A stretch of DNA of 64,000 nucleotides from contig OX388306.1 in the NCBI GenBank assembly GCA_947579605.1, forward strand, positions 5,704,001-5,768,000, read 5' to 3'. Origin of the DNA: Athripsodes cinereus (taxonomy: Eukaryota; Arthropoda; Insecta; Trichoptera; Leptoceridae). Under the pieces are notes generated by a model, which saw nothing but the letters and a program-made list of their open reading frames with translations, ran no database searches and was not told the origin of the DNA. Positions within the stretch are counted from its first letter, which is position 1, and every line of letters starts with the position of its first letter. Positions 26,301 to 32,204 of this stretch are shown in pieces. A program made the position numbers and the translations under genes.

Positions 26301-28524
26301 TAAATTTCTTATATAAACATATATAATTCTTATTTTCTTCTTTTACATAAGCAACAAAATTTTTAGTATTTTGCTTTTTAAATCTAAATGGAAAACATTT
26401 GTATAGAATTATCTTGATAACTAGAATGATTACAATAATTTATAAACCAACCTCAGATTCCTTATTTGTAATCAGTCTTGTGAAAATTATGAAGACCTTC
26501 TGATACACTATATTGTAGAGATCCTGGACAGAAGACTCGTGGCTGTTGGTAAGATACGGAGGAGTAGCCTCCTGCAGGAATGATACCAGCATATCCATAC
26601 AGGACGGGTGGTGCAAAATATTAGACCAAAATCTGAAAAATTAACAATAATTTAATTAATTTTACTTTAATAAGGGTACTAGGTAGTAGAAGCGTGTCTT
26701 CCATATAAGCCTAGAAGACAGCATAGTATAGGTTGGTTCTATATTTCAGTAAATAAAAAGATCAAAACATACTTCACAATATTGAAGGCTTAAAAATTAG
26801 TTATTTTAGAGGTTGACTACGAAAGTTGTTAGGCAATCAGAAGTAAACAAATGTATCTAAGTAAAATAAATCATTACAACAAGACAAATGAAACTTACAT
26901 GTGATATTTTAATGATAGGAGCCACTTGAGATCCTCTACAAATTTTTCAGTAGAACTCTTCCAGGCTTCCAAGGCACCAAGAGGTAGATTATTTCCAGAT
27001 GGAGGAGGAATGTATACATTCAGTTTACGCTTCAACACCCAGTGCTTATCCTAAAACATGCACAGAAATACAAAATTCAATAAATATATCTACCTAAAAG
27101 ATCCTTTGTTTTTAGGGCTTAAATTCCACATGAATTGATTGTTCATCAGAAGTTAGTGAATACATAATTATGTCACTTTCGGGCTGTTTCACCACCTCTG
27201 GATTAAGTGCCGGATAGCCAATGCAACGCAAATCTAACGGATAAAATGAAAAATGAGTTTCACGACTCTCTGACAGCGCTATCCTATAGATAAAGTTCTG
27301 GATAAGCTATCCAGCGAAATAGGTTCGCGATAAGTGTTAGATAGTGTTAAACTGTCAAAATTTGTTTACATGTGCGTTGCCTAGATAATATTCTTATGCA
27401 CATTTATTATAGTGTATAGTTGTTTAATATTATAGTTGTTTAATATTATAGTTGTATAATAAAGGTTCTTTGAAAAAATCTTGTAAGTATTTTCTATAAC
27501 TCAAACAATTATGGTAAAAGTTATAGAAAATAAAAAATGCAAATGAAATGAATTTTTACTACGAATTCAGTAAATATGTATAACTATCGAATATTTTCTC
27601 TGACTTTTAAGCATTATGAAAATAAAATACATGTTATCCTGCTGAAAAAATAAACAAATAAATGTCTATTGATAAAAATATAAGATTCGTGTTCACTACA
27701 CTTATAATACTGGAGGTGTAATTGTTTTAATTTATAATCGTAGTTACATGCGCTCATTTTACCAATAAAGATAAATGTCGTACCGCGTGTTCACTGTTTA
27801 CAATTGAAAACTTCGGCCATGGACCTAGAGAGAGCAGCCTACCTACCTGCATACATCCATACAACAAACGCATGAAATTACAACGTTGCCACTGCATAAT
27901 AAGTTTATAGGTGGTGAAACGCTTGCTTCAGTTTATCTTGTAGATAAATTTATCCTACGGATAGTTATCTAGAACTTTATCCAGAGGTGGTGAAACAGCC
28001 CATTTGTGAAATAGTTTAGAAGTATGGATTCATGTACTTCATGATGATTTCCATCCATACCATCTCCTACAAGTGAGATAGCCGGTAAACCAAATATACA
28101 TATTTCTACGTATTATTATAACGATTCATGTATTACAAGGAAAAGTATTTCATCTATAAAATGGTATAAAAGCCAAAATCTGTCAAGAATAATTTAATAA
28201 TTCCATATTCATAAGATTATTCAATACTTACAATAGCCGGAATATCCATCACCACTCCTGCATTGCTAATTTTCAACTTCAAAGTCTCAATTGCAACATT
28301 GTTGGGATTCTAAAAGAGGAAACAATATCTTTCAAACTATATACTCCATTGCAAAGGGTATAAGGAATGTGGAAAAAATAGTGCTACAGATATATCAGAA
28401 TCTCCTCCATACGGTAATATATTCCACAGAAGACGTGCAATGTTGTGAAAAATTAGGTGAATAATAATATAATTATACTTACAACAAAAACATTATTACT
28501 GTTAGCCATAATGACCACCGTCAT
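11152..28524 (-). CDS. ASCC2: ASCC2, activating signal cointegrator 1 complex subunit 2 (12 coding exons)
   Basis: Coding exons in transcript order: 28524-28483, 28309-28232, 27050-26899, 26632-26452, 25807-25610, 25208-24946, 24018-23839, 23597-23451, 14930-14328, 13098-12942, 12399-12260, 11302-11152. They total 2292 nt, or 763 residues, close to the roughly 757 of human ASCC2. Every junction has a GT donor and AG acceptor and the phases agree throughout. The N-terminal helical part (residues about 40-460) matches the ASCC3-binding region of the family. A CUE domain (about 491-534, LISEVKDILPHLGDGFILKC) binds K63-linked ubiquitin in known homologues. An acidic YDDEYDDTYD segment and a basic tail ending MVPS follow, as in vertebrates. 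Known roles are the ASCC/RQT complex that splits collided ribosomes, and recruitment of ASCC3-ALKBH3 to alkylated DNA. The start is the first ATG of exon 1; a second in-frame ATG lies five codons on, and the frame stays open upstream to a splice-acceptor-like site at 28558, so a further 5' exon is possible. Intron 8 holds a BEL/Pao element. Confidence 0.93.
11455..11975 (+). mobile_element. CR1 (Zenon-like) LINE 3' end
   Basis: Reads FYTDSFTVLGARLWNQLPLS, the C-terminal motif of insect CR1/Zenon ORF2, then a 3' UTR with TTGGAAGATATCGC, a hairpin, GCGATAAACTCGCCC, AATAAAG and TTA repeats. It shows that type-A tails belong to this kind of LINE. Confidence 0.75.
12260..12399 (-). CDS. ASCC2: ASCC2 exon 11
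   Basis: 140 nt. It encodes DEEDEDPSQSAS then FCVNPEDVRARYQAQRDMK, matching human FVQDPAVLREKAEARRMAF, and ends two bases into an Arg codon. Confidence 0.9.
12480..12820 (+). mobile_element. LINE or LINE-like fragment with type-B tail
   Basis: GQRPSGRPPK, stop, WND is a decayed GRPxxxW motif. The 3' end has ATTGCCTCAAGGCAAT, TGCCTTTTGTA and ACAATAAAG with TTA repeats. Confidence 0.55.
12942..13098 (-). CDS. ASCC2: ASCC2 exon 10
   Basis: 157 nt. It carries the acidic DEYDDTYDFEGPEIASD stretch, conserved as DEYDDTYDG in human. The exon is strikingly rich in Asp and Glu. Confidence 0.93.
13680..14065 (+). mobile_element. CR1-type LINE 3' end with type-B tail
   Basis: ARLWNDLPVG marks the ORF2 end. 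The 3' UTR has GGTTGGTTGTCAGAA, the palindrome ATTGCCTGCAGGCAAT, AAACCCGCCATTTGTACC and ACAATAAAG. Confidence 0.7.
14328..14930 (-). CDS. ASCC2: ASCC2 exon 9 with CUE domain
   Basis: 603 nt, the longest exon. It opens with DPMKRDFILQAV and continues through an Asn/Ser-rich linker to the CUE domain, then FDNDEFDVMTRDNIDQSRVH, which is nearly the human FQNDEFDVFSRDSVDLSRVH. Confidence 0.96.
14960..15478. other. ASCC2 intron, left flank of the BEL element
   Basis: AT-rich with an AAAG microsatellite near 15375-15400. No gene seen. AAGACGTCTCTCTCGT at 15163 recurs near 1036 and may mark an old repeat. Confidence 0.5.
15479..15483. repeat. Target-site duplication, left (ATTAT)
   Basis: Five bases that match those right after the 3' LTR. 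Five bp is usual for BEL/Pao integrases. Confidence 0.9.
15484..16548 (+). repeat. 5' LTR of the BEL/Pao element
   Basis: 1065 bp, offset 6346 from the 3' LTR. It contains two GCGGCCGCAGCGT direct repeats near 15617 and 15651, AATAAA signals near 15799 and 16122, a TATAAA box near 16227 and a tandem repeat of about 24-30 bp built on the phrase ACTGGACATCTTACCTGGC (16316-16420). The 88-codon and 66-codon ORFs inside both LTRs are chance frames. Confidence 0.95.
16220..16240 (+). promoter_or_regulatory. TATA-like box in the 5' LTR
   Basis: GGCCTATAAATTGGC is the best core promoter candidate in the LTR. It lies about 320 bp before the LTR end and 365 bp before the gag-pol ATG. No mapped start site. 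Confidence 0.45.
16549..16570 (+). other. Primer-binding-site-like sequence
   Basis: Two or three bases after the 5' LTR, TGGTCCTTCGACCCGCGG begins with the TGG expected opposite a tRNA CCA end. I cannot name the tRNA without a comparison. Confidence 0.55.
16593..21785 (+). CDS. BEL/Pao Gag-Pol polyprotein, 1730 residues, intact
   Basis: One uninterrupted frame. Order: coiled-coil start (ENRELRRQLQRMQTE); DUF1759-type gag region (about 130-290); CCHC knuckles CVQCGEDHKLSQC and CFNCITARHPAAGC (about 375-425); aspartic protease with LLDEGSTVTLVD (Asp481); reverse transcriptase with YMDD at 878-881; RNase H with FGDAS (Asp1057) and WTDS (Asp1130); integrase with a CQKC zinc motif and D1437, D1499, E1550; and a C-terminal DUF5641-like region (WRRWVTEY...QKW). 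All catalytic residues I looked for are present. Gag and Pol are fused without a frameshift or stop, as in many Pao elements. The ATG lies 45 bp after the LTR. Potentially active. Confidence 0.95.
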   Translation: MPMSTRSGVGGAAIDDQESDASDTTHTHTDETNRNLVAENRELRRQLQRMQTEAAQAAAAQKPEIERPPPPPSAAVPAAIPETTRVQPTVSPFSNYDAGARRAAEARPSQYAVDWLGQLNSPSQMADEDATRRMETLLARQASSKDLPVFTGGALEWDNFKAQYEESTRLYGMTAAENRMHLQRALKGYAHETVTAMLHRKDIDCEAIMRLLDETFAGQTKLLNGLSDKLKKFPPMSPSAPATYREFSALLQNIVVVLADISESRLSDPDALMLIVSKLPQWQLAMWSTEVMRERRAGRYAEPTVRQFAEFYREMCMSLNNIGLKVKEGKTAQVFNLTEVSELWNECESVVSASLEHESPQIDNVREKDRTITNGCVQCGEDHKLSQCRAYMNKTVEDRWALVKASRLCFNCITARHPAAGCRKRRCGIEGCKAGHHSSLHKVQSEIVTNTWRDGTPVFLKVVPVVLSGPKGCVKIHALLDEGSTVTLVDNAVADSVGARGRVSGLKLKGVHDMRAADSASRRVKVGVAGDNGHSYTIVAHTVTQLLLPEQWMARSREDVRAPGIRASLVKPLILIGQDNAHLVVSREIREMAGDSVIMSRTALGWTAHGGSNLPEIAYTLHINRDDDLNQKLKDHFAVDSLGVTAACRIPLEERKAMEIMNSTTHQLPNGQWSTGLLWKEMRCALPDNRVCALGRLQSLERKLQRDPILKEAYVRKMEEIVNKGYAVRVSEVQPHPRQWYLPHFAVLNANKPGKIRIVYDAACKFRGVSLNDKLLTGPDMLTSLWGHIIRFREGGFAVAADIREMFLRIKIDQEDQESQRFLWRSDPNGEIETYRMTSMVFGACCSPASAQFVRNAVAGAKEAEYPEAATAIRMSFYMDDFLLARDSEEEAATLAVQVKTVLASGGFELTNWASNSVPVHKIVTGLEANDTPVNIEIGVKTEERILGVHWNPQMDAFIYTLESTAIGEPWPTKRELLSAVMGVFDPLGFISCIFIRSKVLLQQVWRSHIDWDEKLKPEHALKWQEWLKMIKEVQCKIPRRCRRSRNSDAEIHVFGDASEEACCVVAYLREEDNTGVHVTFLGSKCKVAPLKPLSIPRLELQAALMAARLAKALKEQMTSRVVRMAYWTDSTTVLSWIQSDPRCYSTFVANRLGEIDELTKTSEWRWVPTGENPADIGTRDLEPPNMTPSGIWFSGPAFLREPSSEWPQQQIPTPIHGPELRKEYLTGNVIEEKFKPDGLPDVTRFSSWERLIRSTAWVIRFIEKCRKTGTDKKALTVGELRKAEHLWILASQEEAFHEDIKRLKNKQALKKGSRLVSWTPQLLEDGTLVSNSRLVALSEDPKQYSQLPILDGKGAYGKLIIRHIHIATNHQGVEKTVAQIRRDFAMIGIRTAVRAVVFRCQKCRIDKCHAQPPLMNQLPDARLAHHQPPFSQCGVDFFGPMEVVIGRRKEKRYGALFTCLTTRAVHLELANNLNSDSFIMAMCRMSARRGYPAVMYSDNGTNFHGANKELQRAHHELMEDEKVMTWMGVKRMEWRFIPPAAPHMGGAWERLVRSVKKALGKTLKDRALKEETLLTALAEAEHTVNCRPLTHVSVNPEDDEPLTPNHFLIGASSGRPQLSHYAPEMNDVHIRKQWRLAQKLSDMFWRRWVTEYAPTLARRQKWSQPAQPLQEGDVVIIVDPAFPRNTWPKGRIVRVKESKDGQVRSATVITGDGKEYERPAVKLAKIDIK
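21821..21829 (+). other. Polypurine tract before the 3' LTR
   Basis: GGGGGGAG directly precedes the TG of the 3' LTR, the usual place where plus-strand synthesis is primed. Confidence 0.8.
21830..22894 (+). repeat. 3' LTR of the BEL/Pao element
   Basis: 1065 bp, same length and same visible sequence as the 5' LTR. It starts 44 bp after the gag-pol stop codon. Confidence 0.95.
22895..22899. repeat. Target-site duplication, right (ATTAT)
   Basis: Matches 15479-15483 exactly, and fixes the ends of the element. Confidence 0.9.
23055..23310 (+). mobile_element. SINE family S1, full-length reference copy
   Basis: From GTGGAGCACCCGGTAAAGAA to CTACCCCACTTGTGGGATA and TGATGGTATAGTAG with TAG repeats. 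Other copies or parts are at 1555, 29500, 32040, 42925, 44340, 46784, 55712 and 56330. The 3' end resembles the LINE end at 30690-30730. Confidence 0.8.
23451..23597 (-). CDS. ASCC2: ASCC2 exon 8
   Basis: 147 nt. It encodes LITDILSEKAFLKDYNAMYP, the counterpart of human LLQEKRFLRDYDALFP. The intron that follows (14931-23450) contains the BEL/Pao element. Confidence 0.93.
23839..24018 (-). CDS. ASCC2: ASCC2 exon 7
   Basis: 180 nt, phase 2 to phase 2. It encodes ITNLYENTIPLMYKKIDEL and RLILATSIDSIF, aligning with human SFYEAAIPEMESAIKK and HIILNQI. Confidence 0.9.
24426..24750. mobile_element. MITE, 325 bp, in an ASCC2 intron
   Basis: Both ends read ATATCGTCCCTCTTCTG inward, a 17-bp perfect match continuing as TTAAC/CTAAC with a few differences. 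No ORF and no clear target duplication. Confidence 0.7.
24946..25208 (-). CDS. ASCC2: ASCC2 exon 6
   Basis: 263 nt. It encodes a helical block with LYDLCLHLLDCSLTLRLFMD followed by a CQTF-like RQTFREQDF motif, conserved in position with human ASCC2. Confidence 0.92.
25440..25570 (-). mobile_element. LINE scrap, same family as 29935-30735
   Basis: GYVEQMDGEKMTERLYLSER follows ASCC2 exon 5 on the same strand and matches the HVERM...TKRIYLSER motif of that LINE. Confidence 0.6.
25610..25807 (-). CDS. ASCC2: ASCC2 exon 5
   Basis: 198 nt, exactly 66 codons. It encodes KILYDKYIFTVPIMFDLCLL and VQPKYNDDL, matching the human FGEILYNNFLFDIPKILDLC and QPSYYSDL segments. Confidence 0.93.
25840..26045 (+). 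mobile_element. LINE 3' end fragment with GAA repeats
   Basis: Reads TARDREALSRVIANVGGT, the end of an insect non-LTR ORF2, then stop and AGAAGAAGAAG. Tail like that of the insertion at 31189-31262. Confidence 0.6.
26452..26632 (-). CDS. ASCC2: ASCC2 exon 4
   Basis: 181 nt. It begins with the second half of the conserved FW motif (FWSNILHHPSCMDMLVSFLQ) and ends in TNKESE. The donor is GAG|GTTGGT. Confidence 0.9.
26899..27050 (-). CDS. ASCC2: ASCC2 exon 3
   Basis: 152 nt. It encodes DKHWVLKRKLNVYIPPPSG and a downstream DLKWLLSLKYH segment. The proline motif and the WLL/LP helix are family hallmarks (human YKPPPKDN and DWLLALPHDKFW). Confidence 0.9.
27181..28001. mobile_element. PIF/Harbinger- or ISL2EU-like MITE, 821 bp
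   Basis: Both ends begin GGGCTGTTTCACCACCTCTG, identical for 23 bp. No transposase. Inside are two or three copies of TAGTTGTTTAATATTA (27415-27465). It lies in the ASCC2 intron between exons 3 and 2. Target duplication not resolved. Confidence 0.75.
28232..28309 (-). CDS. ASCC2: ASCC2 exon 2
   Basis: 78 nt, phase 0 at both ends. It encodes NPNNVAIETLKLKIS... ending in DIPAI, the poorly conserved N-terminus that leads into the DKHW motif of exon 3. Confidence 0.8.
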
Positions 28525-28557
28525 ATCTTGGTTAGCCAAGTTTAAAATATTCACTTT
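28483..28557 (-). CDS. ASCC2: ASCC2 exon 1 (coding from 28524)
   Basis: The sequence reads MTVVIMANSNNVFV, followed by a GTAAGT donor below 28483. A CTACAG acceptor-like sequence lies just above 28557, and the frame between it and the ATG has no stop, so 28525-28557 is either 5' UTR or extra coding sequence joined to an exon I cannot place. Confidence 0.65.
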
Positions 28558-29016
28558 CTGTAGGAGGAAAATAAAAAATACTCAATACTAATAAATAAAA
28601 CACCAATATTTTGTCAAGAAAATACTCCACGAAGACAATTTCTACTGCGATAATATAACCAATAAAATTGATATTTAGTTTATTTGACAGATTTTATAAT
28701 GAATGTCAAATAGTAAAAAAAAATATTGCCATTCTGTATTTTAACGCGTTGTGAAATTTTTCTGAAACCTCGCTTATTTGACTAGCTTTTAACGCATAAA
28801 AATGATTAAATTATTTACACTTTGATAATTTTATCTCGTATTGATTAGATTATGTACTACATTATCATTTCGAAATCATACTCGAATAAAAATATCAATT
28901 TATTTACTAGTAACACTGAATCATTCAAAATGTCAACAAAATAGATTTTGAATGTCTGTTTGGTGAATTACTTTTAATTTGTAATTCCTTTAAAATTCAG
29001 TTAAATATCTTTCACA
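28558..29016. promoter_or_regulatory. Candidate shared (bidirectional) promoter between ASCC2 and the small plus-strand gene
   Basis: The two start codons face away from each other and lie 492 bp apart, so both transcripts must initiate in or near this interval unless ASCC2 has a remote 5' exon. The interval is AT-rich and I see no clear TATA or initiator. Inference from gene order only. Confidence 0.35.
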
Positions 29017-29277
29017 ATGTCAAACAAAAGTGATATAACTACCAAGAAACTATTAGTTCGTAACACGGAATGTTCAAATCCAAAAACTAACAAAGATTTA
29101 AAAGTTTTAAAAAGTATTCAAAATAAAAAACAGTTGCCTAAAGAAAACTTTACAGATCCAAGTATAAATTCCACAAAATCAATATTGAAACAAATAAAGA
29201 CAGTAGAAGAGAAGGAATATAAAAAATGTGGTCTAGAGGAATTGAATGATTGTGATAAAATGGGAATTAACAAAAAG
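29017..29277 (+). CDS. Uncharacterised gene, exon 1
   Basis: 87 codons from the ATG to a GT donor. Lys-rich and low in aromatic residues. Reading past the donor runs into a LINE C-terminal fragment, so the splice fits better than an unspliced 125-codon ORF. Confidence 0.7.
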
Positions 29278-31718
29278 GTAAAAATTGCTCTTTTTTTCTT
29301 TGCTCGAGACCATGGGGCAGAAACAAGTCCCTACATTCAGAACGATTCTGTGGCATTTGAGTCACCTTTTTCCATGACATTCCTAATACTTTAATAAACA
29401 TTCAAGCTGCCTCTCTGTGCCAACAAAAAAAGTCATTCAGGATGGGTGGCATATTATCTCACTGCAAAATTTCAAGATGTAAAATGTCTTTTACCCAGTG
29501 GGTCCCCGGTAAAGAATAGGTTTATCACTCTTTTCTTTAAGTGTTTCAGTGTCCTGTAAGAAGCAGGCGTTCGTAAAATCTCACATGTAAAACAATTTAC
29601 ATCTAAAATTCAGCAATGAGGCAGGCCGCATATGCCTTTATTTTTCATTGGCACGGAGAGGACAAACTGTATGTCTATTAATTGCTGTTAGTCCGCAGGC
29701 TATGCCATGATGGTCTGGTAGTAGTGGTAAATTACCTTTTACAGGACACTCAAAAACTTACAGAAAAGAGTGGGAGACCTAATTCTTTTCTAGATGCTCC
29801 ACGACTTCTTAACACACTGATTTTGCTTATATATTATATCCATTCATCCAATAAACAGCATTTTTATTAAATTATAACTATACTTTTTTAAAACTCATAA
29901 ATTTTCCTTATTTTTTAAAATAGCCAACATTATTAAGAGATTGTTACGTGTGTGTATGATAGTTGCAATTTGAATGGTTTGAAAATGAATGTTATGAAGA
30001 CGAAAGTTCTAGTGTTTGAAAGAGAGAATGAAAAAACGATTTGCGAGATCAAAGTTGGTGACGAATGTTTGGAGCAAGTAAGTGAATATGTATATTTGGG
30101 AAGTATGTTTGCGAGGGATGGAAGATGCGATAGGGACATTGAAAGAAGGAAAGTGGCCGGTGCTAGAGTGAACGGTGCACTTCGACCCATTGTCAGCAAT
30201 GGCAATGTGTCGAACATGGCTAAAATGCTGGTGCACAATACCATTCTGGTACCGTCACTTACGTATGCAAGCGAGACATGGACGTGGCTGAAGAAGGACG
30301 AAAGTGGAATAAATGCAGTGGAGATGCGTTCGTTAAGAAGAATGGTTGGTAAAACGCTGCGTGATAGAGTGAAGAATGAGGATATTAGAAGAATGAGCGG
30401 ATGCAAGAAGAGTGTTGTGGACAGAATGCGCGTGAATAAACTACGGTGGTTTGGACACGTTGAATGAATGAACGAAGTAAGAATGACAAAGAGGATATAC
30501 TTGTCTGAAAGAAAAGGTGTGAGGAAGCGCGGACGTCCGAGAACCACGTGGCTTGATCACGTGGATCAAATTCTCAAGGACGGCCGCGTGTTGAGTAAGA
30601 GGAATCAACGTGCATGTATGAGAAACTGTATGAATGTGGAGGAAGCGAAGGAAGTGTGTAAAGATAGATCTGTGTGGCGTTCCGTTCTCTCTGCCTACCC
30701 CACTTGGGATACGGCGTGAGGGTATAGTATAGTATACATATATAGTATTTCTGTTTCAATTTTACTTTCTTGTGGAGGTGTTCACGAAATTACTGTAGAA
30801 TGTAAAAAATGCATATTACCTTAAACATCTGTATTATATTTTTCAAATAAAAATTATTGTTATTATTTATTTTGCATAGTTAAAATCATGGTCCTGGCTA
30901 GGCAATAACAATGATTTTCGAAACAGTTAATATTTTTTTGTACATAAATTTCTGATGTCCAATCATTAGTAGTATTCCGAAAGACATCACTCATTTACAA
31001 AATCTCTGTTAAACTGAAGATATTAGCTTCCTTACTCGATGGCATAGAGGCACAGATGTGGTAAGTGCAGTTTTTACCGAAAATGAGTTATTATACGCAT
31101 GCGAATCTATATCATCTGAAGTATTATTGCGTAATTCTGTGTCATTTACGAGATATTTAACAAAAACGATGTGTGGTAAGTACTAAATATTTGCACCCAC
31201 TGCCGCATATAGGCTCTGTCCACGTGCACGACATTATGCAGCAAAGGCTCCATAAGAAGAAGAAGTACTAAATGGTATGGCATCTCAAACTTTCAACTTC
31301 GATTATCTCAAAACCATGAAAACTGCACTTACCACATCTGTGCTCTATGCCATCGATGTGTTCCATAGAGGAAAGTTAGGGTTAAAATATGAAGAAAAAA
31401 GTTGATAGTTTTAAGTTTTTTTTTCAGATTACAACAAAAATGAACTTCCACATTGATGATCAAGTATACAGGAATTTAGTTGCATTGAATATCGGTGATG
31501 CGGAGGCGAAATCACAAGCGAGAAAATCTATCACTACTCCTAAATATGTTTCCAAGATTACTAAGGATGTAGAACCCAACCTCCAAGACTTCTATCGGGA
31601 TGAAGTAAAAATTGACAAGCCTATTTTACCTCCGAGTGTGAAGGTGAAACATAAACCAATTATAAAATATAAAGCGTCTGATATTACAGATAAAATACTT
31701 TCCTGGGAATTGAATTAG
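29017..31718 (+). CDS. Uncharacterised two-exon gene, 183 residues
   Basis: Exon 1 is 29017-29277 and ends AAAAAG|GTAAAA. Exon 2 is 31428-31718, preceded by a run of T and CAG, and ends in TAG. Both junctions are phase 0. Exon 1 encodes a Lys/Asn-rich, probably disordered segment (MSNKSDITTKKLLVRNTECS). Exon 2 looks more ordered: NFHIDDQVYRNLVALNIGDA, then a basic stretch with KPILPPSVKVKHKPIIKYKA and an ending DKILSWELN. There is no signal peptide and no membrane helix. I do not recognise the family. It is head to head with ASCC2, and its 2.1-kb intron is filled with LINE, SINE and MITE copies. The clean splice sites and matching phases support a real gene; function unknown. Confidence 0.72.
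29285..29420 (-). mobile_element. LINE scrap, family of 50755-50960
   Basis: GGGGCAGAAACAAGTCCC and CAGAACGATTCTGTGGCA match that family in the first intron of the small gene. Confidence 0.5.
29500..29730 (+). mobile_element. SINE family S1 copy, with a partial inverted copy at 29735-29815
   Basis: GGTCCCCGGTAAAGAATAGG to CATGATGGTCTGGTAGTAG, then in reverse CTTTTACAGGACACTC and AAAGAGTGGGAGACC. Confidence 0.7.
29935..30735 (+). mobile_element. LINE C-terminal part and 3' end (partner of the S1 SINE)
   Basis: Reads LNGLKMNVMKTKVLVF, VYLGSMFARDG, LTYASETWTWLKKDESGINA, RRMVGKTLRDRVKNEDIRRM and LRWFGHVE, then TGA where Arg-Met is expected, and continues in the same frame MNEVRMTKRIYLSER, GRPRTTWLDHVDQIL to the end. 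This is the tail of a non-LTR ORF2 (RTE/CR1-like). 5'-truncated, one in-frame stop (30465). The 3' end is TACCCCACTTGGGATACGGC with a GTATA tail. Confidence 0.82.
31036..31356. mobile_element. Long-inverted-repeat MITE, copy 2, with a nested insertion
   Basis: Ends TCGATGGCATAG...CACAGATGTGGTAAG and its reverse. Same family as 48528-48783. Interrupted at 31189-31262 by a LINE 3' fragment. Confidence 0.8.
31189..31262 (+). mobile_element. Short LINE 3'-end insertion with 11-bp target duplication
   Basis: 74 bp ending in AAGAAGAAG, between AAGTACTAAAT (31178-31188) and AAGTACTAAAT (31263-31273). Confidence 0.8.
31428..31718 (+). CDS. Uncharacterised gene, exon 2 with stop
   Basis: 96 codons plus TAG after a strong polypyrimidine tract and CAG. 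It has more balanced composition than exon 1 and contains the conserved-looking NFHIDDQVYRNLVALNIGDA segment. Confidence 0.72.
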   Translation: MTTKMNFHIDDQVYRNLVALNIGDAEAKSQARKSITTPKYVSKITKDVEPNLQDFYRDEVKIDKPILPPSVKVKHKPIIKYKASDITDKILSWELN

Positions 31719-31734
31719 TCTATAACTTATGTAT

Positions 31735-31830
31735 TTATTTCTTCATTCTTTATTGTACATTGGTTACAAATATTTCCATAGAAGGTATGCATTCAAGTTA
31801 AATACTATCAATATACAGAGGGTGAGTTTA
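31735..31830 (-). mobile_element. LINE 3' tail, type A, minus strand
   Basis: ATTTATTTCTTCATTCTTTA, TGTACATTGG and TATACAGAGGGTGAGTTTAT are the reverse of type-A tails. It begins right after the stop codon of the small gene and may serve as its 3' UTR. Confidence 0.6.
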
Positions 31831-32039
31831 TCATATGTATTAGTTGTAGTAGTAATAAATTTATTTCTTTTACTATTACATAATCATGGCACATCCTGCA
31901 AGTGGAGTAGCAGCCTCCTAAATGGAGGAGGCTGGTTTGCACCCTGTGATGATGACGTCACTATGAACTATCCTACAACAGATCCATTTAGCTAGATAAT
32001 CTAGTTATACTACTATTTATATACTTGTAACCAATACTA

Positions 32040-32200
32040 AATATACATTGAGGATGAGTGGTATGCCTAATCACTGAACGTAGATGATAATATGTTGATT
32101 GCCTTATGTGGGAGGGGTTTTTACGAACACCTGCCTTTTACAGGACACTGAAAACTTACAGAAAAGAGTTGGTAGACCCATCTTTACCAGGGCCTCCACA
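32040..32200 (-). mobile_element. SINE family S1, partial
   Basis: CTAATCACTGAACGTAGATG, CCTTTTACAGGACACTGAAA and TTTACCAGGG match the reverse of S1. Confidence 0.6.
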
Positions 32201-32204
32201 CTAG

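Noticed and set aside
29933..30547. 204-codon ORF on the minus strand opposite a LINE
   Set aside because: It is the antisense shadow of the LINE ORF2 fragment, whose plus-strand frame has the recognisable motifs.
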